This document shows positions 23,595-35,900 of a stretch of 64,000 nucleotides of DNA, in pieces (the stretch's first letter is position 1; every line of letters starts with the position of its first letter). Position numbers and translations under genes: made by a program. Origin of the DNA: Ridgeia piscesae (taxonomy: Eukaryota > Annelida > Polychaeta > Sabellida > Siboglinidae); assembly GCA_025642075.2 (NCBI GenBank), contig JAODUO010000185.1:452001-516000 (forward strand), in the 5' to 3' direction. The notes below the pieces were generated by a model. That model searched no databases. It saw only the letters and a program-made list of their open reading frames with translations, and was not told the origin of the DNA.

Positions 23595-23918
23595 CTACAA
23601 GTCGGGATCAATATCCAGAGTTGGTTTATCTCCCTTCCCCTCGTAATTCAGCTTCAGCTTCACGAGTTCATTCCTCAGCAGATTCCGACTCTTCTCTGCC
23701 CGTCGTTCCAAGATGGCGTCCGTGTCATCGTAGCCAGCCGACACAGCCTCATTGCGGACGTTGCCCAGAATGTCGTTGACGGCGCCAGTGTGAGACGAAC
23801 AGAGGATGTTGACATCGGTGCCAATCTTCGTCAGCTGCGTGCGAAGAAACTCGACCTCCCGCACCAGCAGCTGCCTCTCCTTCATTAGGCAGCTCTCCTT
23901 GCCCAGCAGCTCCAGGAT
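23595..23918 (-). CDS. SDCCAG8: SDCCAG8 exon 16 (stop codon, extended C-terminus)
   Basis: Acceptor CCGTAG, 107 codons plus stop. It begins ILELLGKESCLMKERQLL and continues past the point where the human protein ends, with an Asp/Glu/Lys-rich tail finishing TLDIDPDL. The acceptor side is copied about nine times in the intron. Confidence 0.93.
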   Translation of the reverse strand: MLELLGKESCLMKERQLLVREVEFLRTQLTKIGTDVNILCSSHTGAVNDILGNVRNEAVSAGYDDTDAILERRAEKSRNLLRNELVKLKLNYEGKGDKPTLDIDPDL

Positions 23919-26900
23919 CTACGGAGAACAAGGGACATGTTATACACACAGCAGCCCTCCTTGCTGAGTAGCTTGAGGGTCTACGGAGAACAAAGAACAG
24001 TTTATATTCACAGCAGCTATCCTTGCTGAGTAGCTTGAGGATGTATGTATGACAAGGAAGACTTTATACACATAGTAACTTTCCTTGCCGAAGTTGCACA
24101 AAGATCTAGAGGACAAGGAACACCTTATACACACAGCAGCTCTCCTGGCTAAGTAGTTCAGGGATCTACAGAGGACAAGGAACACCTTATACACACAGCA
24201 GCTCTCCTGGCTAAGTAGTTCAGGGATCTACAGAGGACAAGGAACACTAAACATGGCATCTCTCCTTGCTGAGTAGGCGGATGATCTGCATAGGACAGGA
24301 AACACTTTATATGCACAGCAGCTCTCCTTGTTCAAGAGCTTGTGGGTCTATGGATAAGGAACACTTTATACATACAGCAACTCTCCTTGCTGAGCAGCTT
24401 GAAGATCTATGGAGAAGGGACACTTTATACACACAGCAAATGTCGTTGCTAGGTAGCCTAATGATCTAGGGAACAAGGCACACAATCCACTTTTATATCC
24501 CTCCAAAATAACTCCAAACAAATCAAATACCTGCATTTATTAACATATTTCAAAACAATACAAATTTGATTTTAAAATGACCTCATCAAAACATTACTTT
24601 TCAAAGTTTGCTTCAAATTTTGAAATACATCAAAACCTATTTTAATGATATTTCAACAAAAGAAGTGTCAATTTATAACTTATCATCTGAGGAACCCAAC
24701 AAAACGTAAAACTCCATTTCACAATTTTATAACTAAATACTCAGTCTGCATAAGTATAAACAGAAACATGTCCCACAATGCACTGCTCACTTACGAGTCC
24801 CCCAATCATTACCTGCTGGCCGCTCTTGTAGGCGTGTGCGTCGAGCTGTCGCAGCCTCTCTCTCATCTTCTCCTGTAGGTGGCCGTGCTGTGTGTTCTGG
24901 TCCTGGAGTTCTCGCAGCTGGCGAAGTGCTCGGTCCAGTCGCGTCTTGTGCTGCAAGTTCTGAGACTTGAGGTGTTTGTTGTCTCGTCTGAAGGTCACAT
25001 TTCAAGGTCGTTTAGTTGATGTGATACTGATCTTTTCTAATGGCAGTCTTTATTTCTATTCTATAATTGTGATAACAAATTATATAACACCATTATTACA
25101 TTACTTTATAGCATTTATTGTAGTAATAATGAATTTTTAAATATAAACTGCGTACAGTTACAAAGAAACAGGTTTTACATGTGTGTACAATATACGTATT
25201 TCAGTTAATCAGTTATTTATTAATCTTAACCTAATCCAATATATTTTATTTGAATATGACGGATATATAATAATAATGTTTGTATAAATTAGTCAGTCTA
25301 ACACTGTATAGCCATAACAGTAAATAACTAAATACATAAAATATGGTGTCTCTGTGTCACCTGTACTTGACGGTGACATCCTCCAGTTGTCCAGCCAGCA
25401 GACGACATTCCTCCTGCAGCTTCTGGACAATGGACGTCTGAGAGGTCAACATCTCTTCTAGTTCACTTACCGCTTGACCTGCACAACATTTCCAACTCAC
25501 TGACCACTTGACCCATACAACATCTGCAACTCACTGACTGTTTCAACTGTATTTCTCTGTCTCTAGGTCTCTCTAGGTCTCTGTCTCCCTCTCTGTCTCT
25601 GTCTCCCTCTCTGTCTCCATCTGTCTCTAGGTCTCTGTCTCCCTCTCTATCTCTAGGTCTCTGTCTCCCTCTCTATCTCTAGGTCTCTGTCTCCCTCTCT
25701 ATCTCTAGGTCTCTGTCTCCCTCTCTGTCTCCCTCTCTGTCTCTAGGTCTCTGTCTCCCTCTCTGTCTCTAGGTCTCTGTCTCCCTCTCTGTTTCTCCCT
25801 CTCTGTCTCTAGGTCTCTGTCTCCCTCTCTGTCTCCCTCTCTGTCTCTAGGTCTCTGTCTCCTCTCTGTCTCCCTCTCTGCCTCTAGGTCTCTGTCTCCC
25901 TCTCTAGGTCTCTGTCTCCCTCTCTGTCTCTAGGTCTCTGTCTCCCTCTCTGTCTCTAGGTCTCTGTCTCCCTCTCTGTCTCTAGGTCTCTGTCTCCCTC
26001 TGTCTCTCGGTCTCTGTCTCCCTCTCTGTCTCTAGGTCTCTGTCTCCCTCTCTGTCTCTAGGTCTCTGTCTCCCTCTCTGTCTCTAGGTCTCTGTCTCCC
26101 TCTCTGTCTCTAGGTCTCTGTCTCCCTCTCTGTCTCTAGGTCTCTGTCTCCCTCTCTAGTTCTTTCTTCTGTCTCCCTCTCTGTCTCTAGGTCTCTGTCT
26201 CCCTCTCTGTCTCCTCTCTCTCTAGGTCTCTGTCTCTCTCTCTGTCTCTGTCTCCCTCTCTGTCTCTAGGTCTCTGTCTCCCTCTCTATCTCTAGGTCTC
26301 TGTCTCCCTCTCTGTCTCTAGCTCTCTGTCTCTAGTCTCTGTCTCCCTCTCTGTCTCTGTCTCTGTCTCCCTCTCTGTCTCTAGGTCTCTGTCTCGGTCT
26401 CTGTCTCCCTCTCTGTCTCTAGGTCTCTGTCTCTGTCTCTGTCTCTAGGTCTCTGTCTCCCTCTCTGTCTCTAGGTCTCTGTCTCCCTCTCTGTCTCTTC
26501 TCTGTCTCCCTCTCTGTCTCTAGGTCTCTGTCTCCCTGTCTCTGTCTCAGTCTCTGTCTCTAGGTCTCTGTCTCCCTCTCTGTCTCTAGGTCTCTGTCTC
26601 CCTCTCTGTCTCTAGGTCTCTGTCTCCTCTCTGTCTCTAGGTCTCTGTCTCCTCTCTCTGTCTCTGTTTGCTCCTCTCTGTCTCTAGGTCTCTGTCTCCT
26701 CTCTGTCTCTAGGTCTCTGTCTCCCTCTCTGTCTCTAGGTCTCTGTCTCCCTCTCTGTCTCTAGGTCTCTGTCTCTAGGTCTCTGTCTCCCTCTCTGTCT
26801 CTAGGTCTCTGTCTCCTCTCTGTCTCTAGGTCTCTGTCTCTAGGTCTCTGTCTCCCTCTCTGTCTCCTCGTCTCTCTCTGTCTCTGTCTCCCTCTCTGTC

Positions 26901-29900
26901 TCTAGTCTCTGTCTCCTCTCTGTCTCTAGGTCTCTGTCTCTAGGTCTCTGTCTCTAGGTCTCTGTCTCTAGGCCTGTCTCTTCGTCTCTGTCTCTCTCTC
27001 TGTCTCTAGGTCTCTGTCTCTAGGTCTCTGTCTCTAGGTCTCTGTCTCTAGGTCTCTGTCTCTAGCTCGCTGTTTCTCTGTCTCTAGGTCTCTGTCTCTA
27101 GGTCTCTGTCTCTAGGTCTCTGTCTCTAGGTCTCTGTCTCTAGGTCTCTGTCTCTAGGTCTCTGTCTCTAGGTCTCTGTCTCTAGGTCTCTGTCTCTAGG
27201 TCTCTGTCTCCCCGTTTATCCATCTCTCCCCCTCCTTTCCTCCTTATCTCTCTCTCCCATTTATCTCTCTTCTCTATTTTCTCTCTGTCTGTCTGTCTGT
27301 CTGTCTGTCTGTCGTTCAACATTAAATTGCAGGCTCTATTCGTCATGACGTTACTTGACAACCATATATCAGACATTGACAAGTTCCACCGAGAAGTGTG
27401 ACTCTTCAATGATGCAAACATCCATTTTATAGATCTGAGACCTGCACAGTTCAATAAACTCTTTGATATGCCTGCAAAAGTATGCTAAATTTAAGATAAA
27501 CCAAAATTGTTCATGGAGTTTCTCAACTAATTGTGTGAAACACTGGCACATACGATGTCTGTTCTCCAGTGTCTCTATCATAGTGTTCAACTGCTGCTCC
27601 CTCTGCTCGCTGCGGTGTAGGATGTTCTTGAGGTCATCACCTCGGGTCAACTCTATCGTCTCCTTCGATAACTTCGCCAGGTGCAGCTGAAAGCAACAGC
27701 AATCATATACACTGGGTGGGGGTAAAGGTAGCTTCTTATAACTCCTTAGGACTGTTAAAAATATATTGTTATACATGGTAATTTGCCAAAGCTAATCATT
27801 AGGTCGATACCAAACCTTCAACACGCTGAATCTGTCAGTCACGTTTTGTTAGAGAGCAAATAGAGCCTGTAATATCAACACAGACATAAGAACAACAATT
27901 TGTGCATTCTTGTGAAGAAAGTAAAATATGTTAATAGTTTGCTAGATGTGTTTATGAAATCTGCATTCAGTACCTTATACAATCGAATGATCATTTCTTA
28001 GGTTACTTTTTTGCAAAAGAATTTGAAATGAGATCGCCAAAAATTAAACTGAAGATGATAAATTTAAAAAGTTAGTCAAATTATCACAACTTGTGACAAT
28101 GTTACTTAAATTTTTTAAAATTTAAAGTTAGCTACACTAAAACAGTTAATTAATTAAATATACTTATCCACATCAGCAGATGCTCCCACCTCTCTCTCTT
28201 CTAACCAATTTATTTGGCCAAACCTAAGTTCTCACCTCTCTCTCAAGTTCCTGTACATTGTTTGCGAGCAGCACGCATTGTTCCTTGGCCTTCCACCAGG
28301 GCACGTTCTGCCTGCCTGAGACGTCGCCTCAAGTCCTCGCCCTCTGTCCTCAGGCGCGACCTCTCCTACAAGGCAAGGGACACGTGTTAATATATACTGC
28401 TGTATTCTATCATTAGGATTGATCATAGCCTTTACACCTTACTCCCTGACAGACCAGTCAGTTAAACCCCACTTGGATATTATTTAGGAAGATTCTACTT
28501 TCCTGCAATTAATGCACAGAGACATGTCATACAGATATATCTACTACTATCTATAGCCAGGTAGTTCTTAAAATAGGTAACTGAACTGGGAATTTTTTTT
28601 ACTGATAATCGAAATTGTGGCACAGGGTTTGAACAGAGGTTCTCCACATTGACACACAAGTTGCTCACTAATGATATTCCTATGACATCTGATGTACCGA
28701 CATCTTCAGAACCACAACTCAGTGTGAATAAACCAACAACACTTGCTCTAGTTTCCAAGAAATAGACCTCTCCTGGCTGACATGTACACGGACCTGCTCC
28801 AGTTCCTTCTCCATCAAGTTTGTCTTCTTGTGCAGTTTCTTCATCTCCTGCATTACTGCGTTGCGCTCAATCGTAGCATGTGTCATCGACATCTTCATGC
28901 TGTCTGTGGCCTGCAAAAAACATGCTTCATTAAATTAAACATAATGCATATTATTGCTACATTATTTGTAACAGACCTGACACCCTCAGCCAGATTATTT
29001 TATTACTGAAAGACGCATAAGTTGATAACAAACTTCAACAACACTTACACCAAACATATTTCAGTTACTAGTCATTAAAATAGAACTAGTGCTAGATATC
29101 TGTGAACAAATTCATCAAGTTGAAAGGATGATGAAATATGTCTATTTTAGTTGTCATAGGACGTTTGCATTGGGTATTGTAAAAACTGTTGAACTGTGTT
29201 GGAAAGGTGAGTTATTGGAGGGTTATGTATCAACCTGTCATAACAGGATATCATATAAATATTGTTGAGATACTGGAATTGTGTCATGTCCTTGATGCAT
29301 GTTTGTCAATACATGTACTACACTTGTGCGTACAGACTACTATACTTGTGTGCAAAGACTGTACTACACTTATGCATACAGACTGTGCTACACTCGTGTG
29401 TACAGACTGTGCTACACTTGTGCGTACAGACCGTGCTACACTTGTGTGCGTACAGACCGTGCTACACATGTGCGTACAGACCGTGCTACTCTTGTGCATA
29501 CAGACTGTGCTACACTTGTGCGTACAGACTGTGCTATACTTGTATGTACAGACTGCTATACTTGTGTGTACAGACTGTGCTACATTTGTGCGTACAGACT
29601 GTGCTATACTTGTGCGTACAGACTGTGTTATACTTGTGTGTACAGACTGTGCTACACTTGTGTGTACAGACTGTGCTATACTTGTGCGTATAGACTGTGC
29701 TACACTTGTGTGTACAGACTGTGCTATACTTGTGTGTACAGACTGTGCTACACTTGTGCATACAGACACGTATAGTCTCACGTAACCGACTCTCACTCGG
29801 CTGCGTAACTTTGCCGAGAAGACAGTCAGGTCACCTCGCTGGCTTTTAAATGTTATCCGTGCGAGGTGCTAAAAAGTGCTGCCACCTCACTGAGCATCGG

Positions 29901-32900
29901 TAATCAAGTCTAATCCTGCCATATTTTCTGCTTCATAAACAACAGAACATTTTTATGTCTTGTTACTTTTGTGTGAATGTAAGTTTAATGTTGAATATTT
30001 TTAATAGAATGATGTTATCTTATATAGCATAACCATATTTTTTATTTATTTCATATTTGGCTCGAGCCATTCAGCGTCTCTGCCCTATTCTGGGTTAAGG
30101 CTGCCCTGGTGGCAACATAAACGGAGCATTTATCACTTTACTTTATTGTCCTTAAAAGGATATGCATTTTACAACTCATGATCACATCTAAAATATATGG
30201 GATGGTCTCAACAAAATGCAAATGAATTTCCAGATGTATACACTACAAGAACAATTCAACCGGGTGACATCAATATGACTCATTTAGCATTCAACATTCT
30301 AATGGCCACCGGCACAAAACTCCTGCTATAGCGAGATGTTTTACATTTTATACAACGGTATCTCCTTTGAGACGGAAGTACATGGAAGAACGTAGAGAGC
30401 GGGTGATCAGACTCAGTAGCGACAGCACGAGCTTTCTTCAAAATTGCATGGTCGATTATTTCGGAGAGCTTTGGTGTAGGTAAACCAATGATCTTGGCAG
30501 AAACATGTGAGATTTTCAGAAGCCTGTTACGGTTTTTCACAGAAAGAGCAGGGTAGTAACAAATGCTGCAGTAGGTTAAGAGAGGCTCAATTATGCTACG
30601 GTAAAGGCGTAGAAGAAGTAGTGGATCAACATAGAAAGCTCGTAACTTTCGAAGAACGTGCAGTCGCTGCTGAGACTTCTTTTGCACGGCTGTAACATGC
30701 TCTGTAAATGACAATTTTTCATCTAATATAACACCGAGGTATTTGAATGAATCAACCTGTTCCACAGGTTCACCGTTGATGACAATAGGACTAATGACAG
30801 TTCTATTATGACGGAAGTCGATGCACATTTCTTTCGTTTTGGAAACATTCAGATGCAGAAAATTGTTACTGCACCAACTAGAGAAACGTACCACTGAAGA
30901 AAGATATGACTGGTATGAGGCAAAATCATTCAAAAGAGCGAGCATGGCTGTATCATCAGAAAACCTCACAAATTGGGTAGATGAATCAACACTACGACAG
31001 TCATTTGTATACAAGGTGTAAAAAAATGGACTCAGAACACAACCCTGAGGCGCACCTGTGTTGCTAACATTGATCTCCCAGACAGATATGAGAGGCTAAA
31101 GAGTGCTGCCACCTCGTGAAGTCTGGGTAATCAAGGTTAAGGGCATATTCTATGTGCTCTTCTGTTTGACATGTAGAGGTCATGTGACCTCTCCGCATTA
31201 AATAGAAGAGACCGGAGAGGTTGTCCGATCTCTCCTAGTGTGGGGCTGCTGGGGCACTGTGGGGCACGTCGCATGGCGAGACAGAGGACTAATACTTCCG
31301 AGCTGGGGCCCTTCGAACAGACAGCACCCTCACACAAGACGTCCGAGATTGAAAAAAATTTGAATGCATTTGGTCCCATTGGGGGGAGTGTCCCAGTTCC
31401 TATCTAATAGCTCCGGGGCCGGTTTCATAGACCCTGCTTATGATGTCGTAGCGGGCGATAACTCGTTGAAAGCCTAAAACATCGTAAAGTTATGCTAGTT
31501 GCGTTTCACGAGTCTGCTCCGTAGTTGCACTTAGGCTGCACCATGTGCTTTACGCCAGTTGAAATATTTACGGGATGGTCCTTAAGTTCGTTGATGCTCC
31601 CGACACGGCCACTCTCAACTTATTATTTTTAATGTTTACACTGGATATCCTTTACATTCATCATAGCTTGTCATTTGCTATACGAACGGCAAAGGCGGCA
31701 GCTAAAATAAAAAAGGGTGTCTACAGACACCACAAATACAGGGATTCCCCACCGCGACCTAATTAGGCCAATTCTTAGGCCGAATGCTAAATCGGTCTCA
31801 TGAAACTGGCTGTAAGCTACACTGAATAGTCGCTGTTAGCTGCGACCAGTAGACCACATAATTGCTCGTAAAGTTACACGGCTTTATGAAACTGGGCCCT
31901 GGCGGAGAGGTGCAGTCATGTGATGGTCACATGACAGAAATATGGTCTATGAAATTAAAATTTAAATATATATTTCTTTTGTGTATAAGACAATGCAATT
32001 AGCTGTATTTTATTAGTGAAATATGTGCAATGAAACATGTCATGACACATGTATGGAGGTGTTTCATACCTTGCCATAGTCCATGTCACTGCTGTCTATC
32101 TGTCCCTTCACACAGTGCAGCTCAGACATGAGGGAGATCTTGTCACGCGTCACCCGCTCCAGCTGGGTCTGTGACTCCACCAACTGCTCCGTCAACTCCT
32201 TCATCTGTCACCAACATGTCATCACAGTTGGTGACAGTCGCAAAGTCACATTACACAACAATAATTTATTTAGCGCTATTAATCAAGATTTCCCTGTTCG
32301 AAGGCGATGTTACAAAACACAAAACTAGCAACAGACAAATTCTTGATTATAAAAACATGGCATTAAATGTTCAGTTAAATTATTATTAAGAAATAAGGTT
32401 ATATTAAAAAAATTATTCAAAAGAACTATACATTTAAGATAATAAAGATATGGTAACATATAAATTACATATGATGCTACTTATATAGTAGAAGAAAGAA
32501 GACAGTTTCCAAAATTATGCTTAACAAATATGACATAAATTTGAACTAACACTGTGATTACCTAATGTTCATTATGAGCACATAACCAGCAAGAATATTT
32601 AAACCACAGATAACTTAGAACAAACTTTCATGTCTGCTAGGGTTGTAGCCAAATCCTTGACAGCTTGGAGATGCGACACAAACAGTCTAGATCTGCAGAA
32701 ATTGTGACTCAACAATGTCTCTTATGTGACATCACTCACGGATGATGCAACAAAGGAAGGACAAGTTACCCCACCAGTCCTCCCCTCCACCCACCTTGGT
32801 GCCCAGTCCTCCCCTCCACCCACCTTGGTGCCCAGTTCCTCCCCTCCACCCACCTTGGTGCCCAGTCCTCCCCTCCACCCACCTTGGTGCCCAGTCCTCC

Positions 32901-35900
32901 CCTCCACCCACCTTGGTGCCCAGTTCCTCCCCTCCACCCACCTTGGTGCCCAGTCCTCCCCTCCACCCACCTTGGTGCCCAGTTCCTCCCCTCCACCCAC
33001 CTTGGTGCCCAGTCCTCCCCTCCACCCACCTTGGTGCCCAGTCCTCCCCTCCACCCACCTTGGTGCCCAGTTCCTCCCCTCCACCCACCTTGGTGCCCAG
33101 TCCTCCCCTCCACCCACCTTGGTGCCCAGTCCTCCCCTCCACCCACCTTGGTGCCCAGTCCTCCCCTCCACCCACCTTGGTGCCCAGTTCCTCCCCTCCA
33201 CCCACCTTGGTGCCCAGTTCCTCCCCTCCACCCACCTTGGTGCCCAGTCCTCCCCTCCACCCACCTTGGTGCCCAGTTCCTCCCCTCCACCCACCTTGGT
33301 GCCCAGTCCTCCCCTCCACCCACCTTGGTGCCCAGTCCTCCCCTCCACCCACCTTGGTGCCCAGTTCCTCCCCTCCACCCACCTTGGTGCCCAGTCCTCC
33401 CCTCCACCCACCTTGGTGCCCAGTCCTCCCCTCCACCCACCTTGGTGCCCAGTCCTCCCCTCCACCCACCTTGGTGCCCAGTTCCTCCCCTCCACCCACC
33501 TTGGTGCCCAGTTCCTCCTCTCCACCCACCTTGGTGCCCAGTCCTCCCCTCCACCCACCTTGGTGCCCAGTCCTCCCCTCCACCCACCTTGGTGCCCAGT
33601 CCTCCCCTCCACCCACCTTGGTGCCCAGTCCTCCCCTCCACCCACCTTGGTGCCCAGTTCCTCCCCTCCACCCACCTTGGTGCCCAGTTCCTCCCTCTCC
33701 GCGGCAGTCTCTGACCGCACCAGTTCCCGCTCCTCCGCCATCTTGGCCTGCATCTGCTCCGCGTGCTCCTCCACGCGTTGTTGCATGTTCACGAGTTCTT
33801 CTTTTAGCTGTTCCCGCTGCACCAATGCCTGTGACACAAATTAAATACAGTGATACAAATTAAAAAATTATTTCACATATAAAAGTACATGAAAATAAAA
33901 CAGAAACCTACATGGTTTGGATGTACCGGTAGGAAATGGTGTCTATTCAATCATTAAGATGAAATAAATAGTCAGTCATCTGCTGATTTATCACACACGT
34001 CTTCTAGAATAGGTGTTTGAGCTGACAGCAAATGTTCTTAGAGGCAAAGCTTTTTCAAAGGTTGTGTGGTGGGGTCTAAGAAAGTTTGTGCTCAGATCAA
34101 GAGTATGTTACTTCGAACCCTAAACACTATCTCTCATTCCCTTATTCACATTTTTTTCTATTACGTCAGTAGTTCCCACTATATTCATATATCAACTATC
34201 TTCTCAATCACCCTCTATTCTAAACTATCCCTCCTCCATTCCATCCATCCTCTCTTCCCTTCCATCTCCCTCTCCCTCCTCTTCTGCGTTTGTTCCAGTT
34301 GTGCCTGTTCCACCATCTTGATACTTGTCTTCTCTTGTTGGTATCCATTCCCTCCCTCCCTCTTTTCTTATTCCCTGTATTTCTTCCATACGTACCCCTT
34401 CACTCTCCTTGTCCCCTTTCCCTTCTCCCTCCCACCTCCCCTCCCTCCCACCTCCCCTCCCTTCCACCCAGGTTTTTAGGCAAAATTAAAACAAATTCCA
34501 TTCAGTGACTGGCAATTTTTGTTGGGTGACAGGTGGTTGTCAACTTACGTACACACAAGCCTGTTGAGGTATGTTTTGTGGCCTGAAATAATCCACAGAC
34601 ACATGTGACACCTGTTTACATAATTTCCAAGTCATAACTGACAATATTTATGATTTTGTAGGACCTTTCTTTGCTCTTTAATTTCTTTACCCGTCCAACA
34701 TTCGTCCAGTGTTATTCCAACCCGTCCACAATGGCCTTTATCTATCCAAATGACAGGTGGACGGGTCTCTGCTTAAAGCTATGCTCCCACCCTCCTTAAC
34801 CTCTCTGCCCCCGCCAATCTCCCTCCACATCCCCTCACCCTTTCTCCCCTCCCTCTCCTCACTTGTATCTGCTTCACAATCTCGACGCTCTTCTTCACCT
34901 ATTGGTACACATTTCCCAACTCCCTCCCTCCCAATCCCTTCTCCATCCATCCCACCATGTCTCCCTCCTTCCCCCCTATCCCCCCTCCTTCCCCAACCCT
35001 TCCTTCCTCCCCCTCCCATCCTCACCTGTGTCTGTTCCAGCTGAGCCTGTTCCACCATCTCAACACTTTTCTTCACCTGTTGGTAGGCGTCTTCCTCCCT
35101 CACCTTCAGGTCCTCGTACTTCGCCCGCAGACTCGTCAACTCTGTCACCAACTCATCCCTCTCCCTGTTGCCATGGCAACCAAACAAACCACCATTAACA
35201 GTCCACTCAAGTGAGTGAAGGCGTATGGCCTATGGCCTTGGGGAGGAGATATGGTCAGACTGCCCGCTAAATTAGCATATTTAAAATGGTGCTATCAATG
35301 TTAAAAGAGCAAAGTTTTATGAGACAGTAAAGACGCTGCTGACATGTCTTGTATGTGACACTGCAGTGTATGAGGTATTTATACTCATCAACTACCTCTA
35401 CCTTGCTATTGTGGATGACTTGATCAGTTTGTGATGGAGAGTATTTCATATATAAAATGCACATGTCTTTGGTTTTTGTTGCATTCAGGTACAAATACGA
35501 TTTATCACACCATTTGGCAAATGTGTTTAACACAGGACCATGGCCAACTTCTGGCCAACTTCATTGTTAAACAAGACTGAGTAAAGATGTGTCATCTGAG
35601 AATTTAATAAAATACCTGTTGGGACAGATGCTCCTGCAGTCATTTGTATGTACTATGAATAAAAGAGGGGATAAGACACATCCTTGGGGTGAGCCAGTTG
35701 AAACAGCCTTCACACTAAAAATGGTGTTATTCACCTGAACCTGTAAGTGTTGGGTCTCCCCACCAAGAAATCACACACCCATAGCACCAATTCAGATTAA
35801 AGTTAAGCTAAATAATTAAGTTACCCCAAGTTCAGAGAGTTCATTCTGGTTACAAAACACACCTTGAGACTTTCTCGAGACTTTCTCTCACATTGCCATG

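Noticed and set aside
23402..23779. 125-codon plus-strand frame with a VLEQNMR heptad
   Set aside because: Antisense to the SDCCAG8 last exon and 3' region; the heptad comes from a 21-bp repeat.
29189..29796. Open frames of 143-198 codons on both strands
   Set aside because: 24-bp array by-products.
32722..33863. Several open frames of about 270-373 codons on both strands
   Set aside because: They are by-products of the 29/30-bp array. Only the first part (33676-33828, minus) is a real SDCCAG8 exon.
34225..35214. Pro/Ser-rich plus-strand and Gly/Glu-rich minus-strand frames
   Set aside because: Low-complexity pyrimidine/purine intron sequence; only 35026-35164 on the minus strand is coding.
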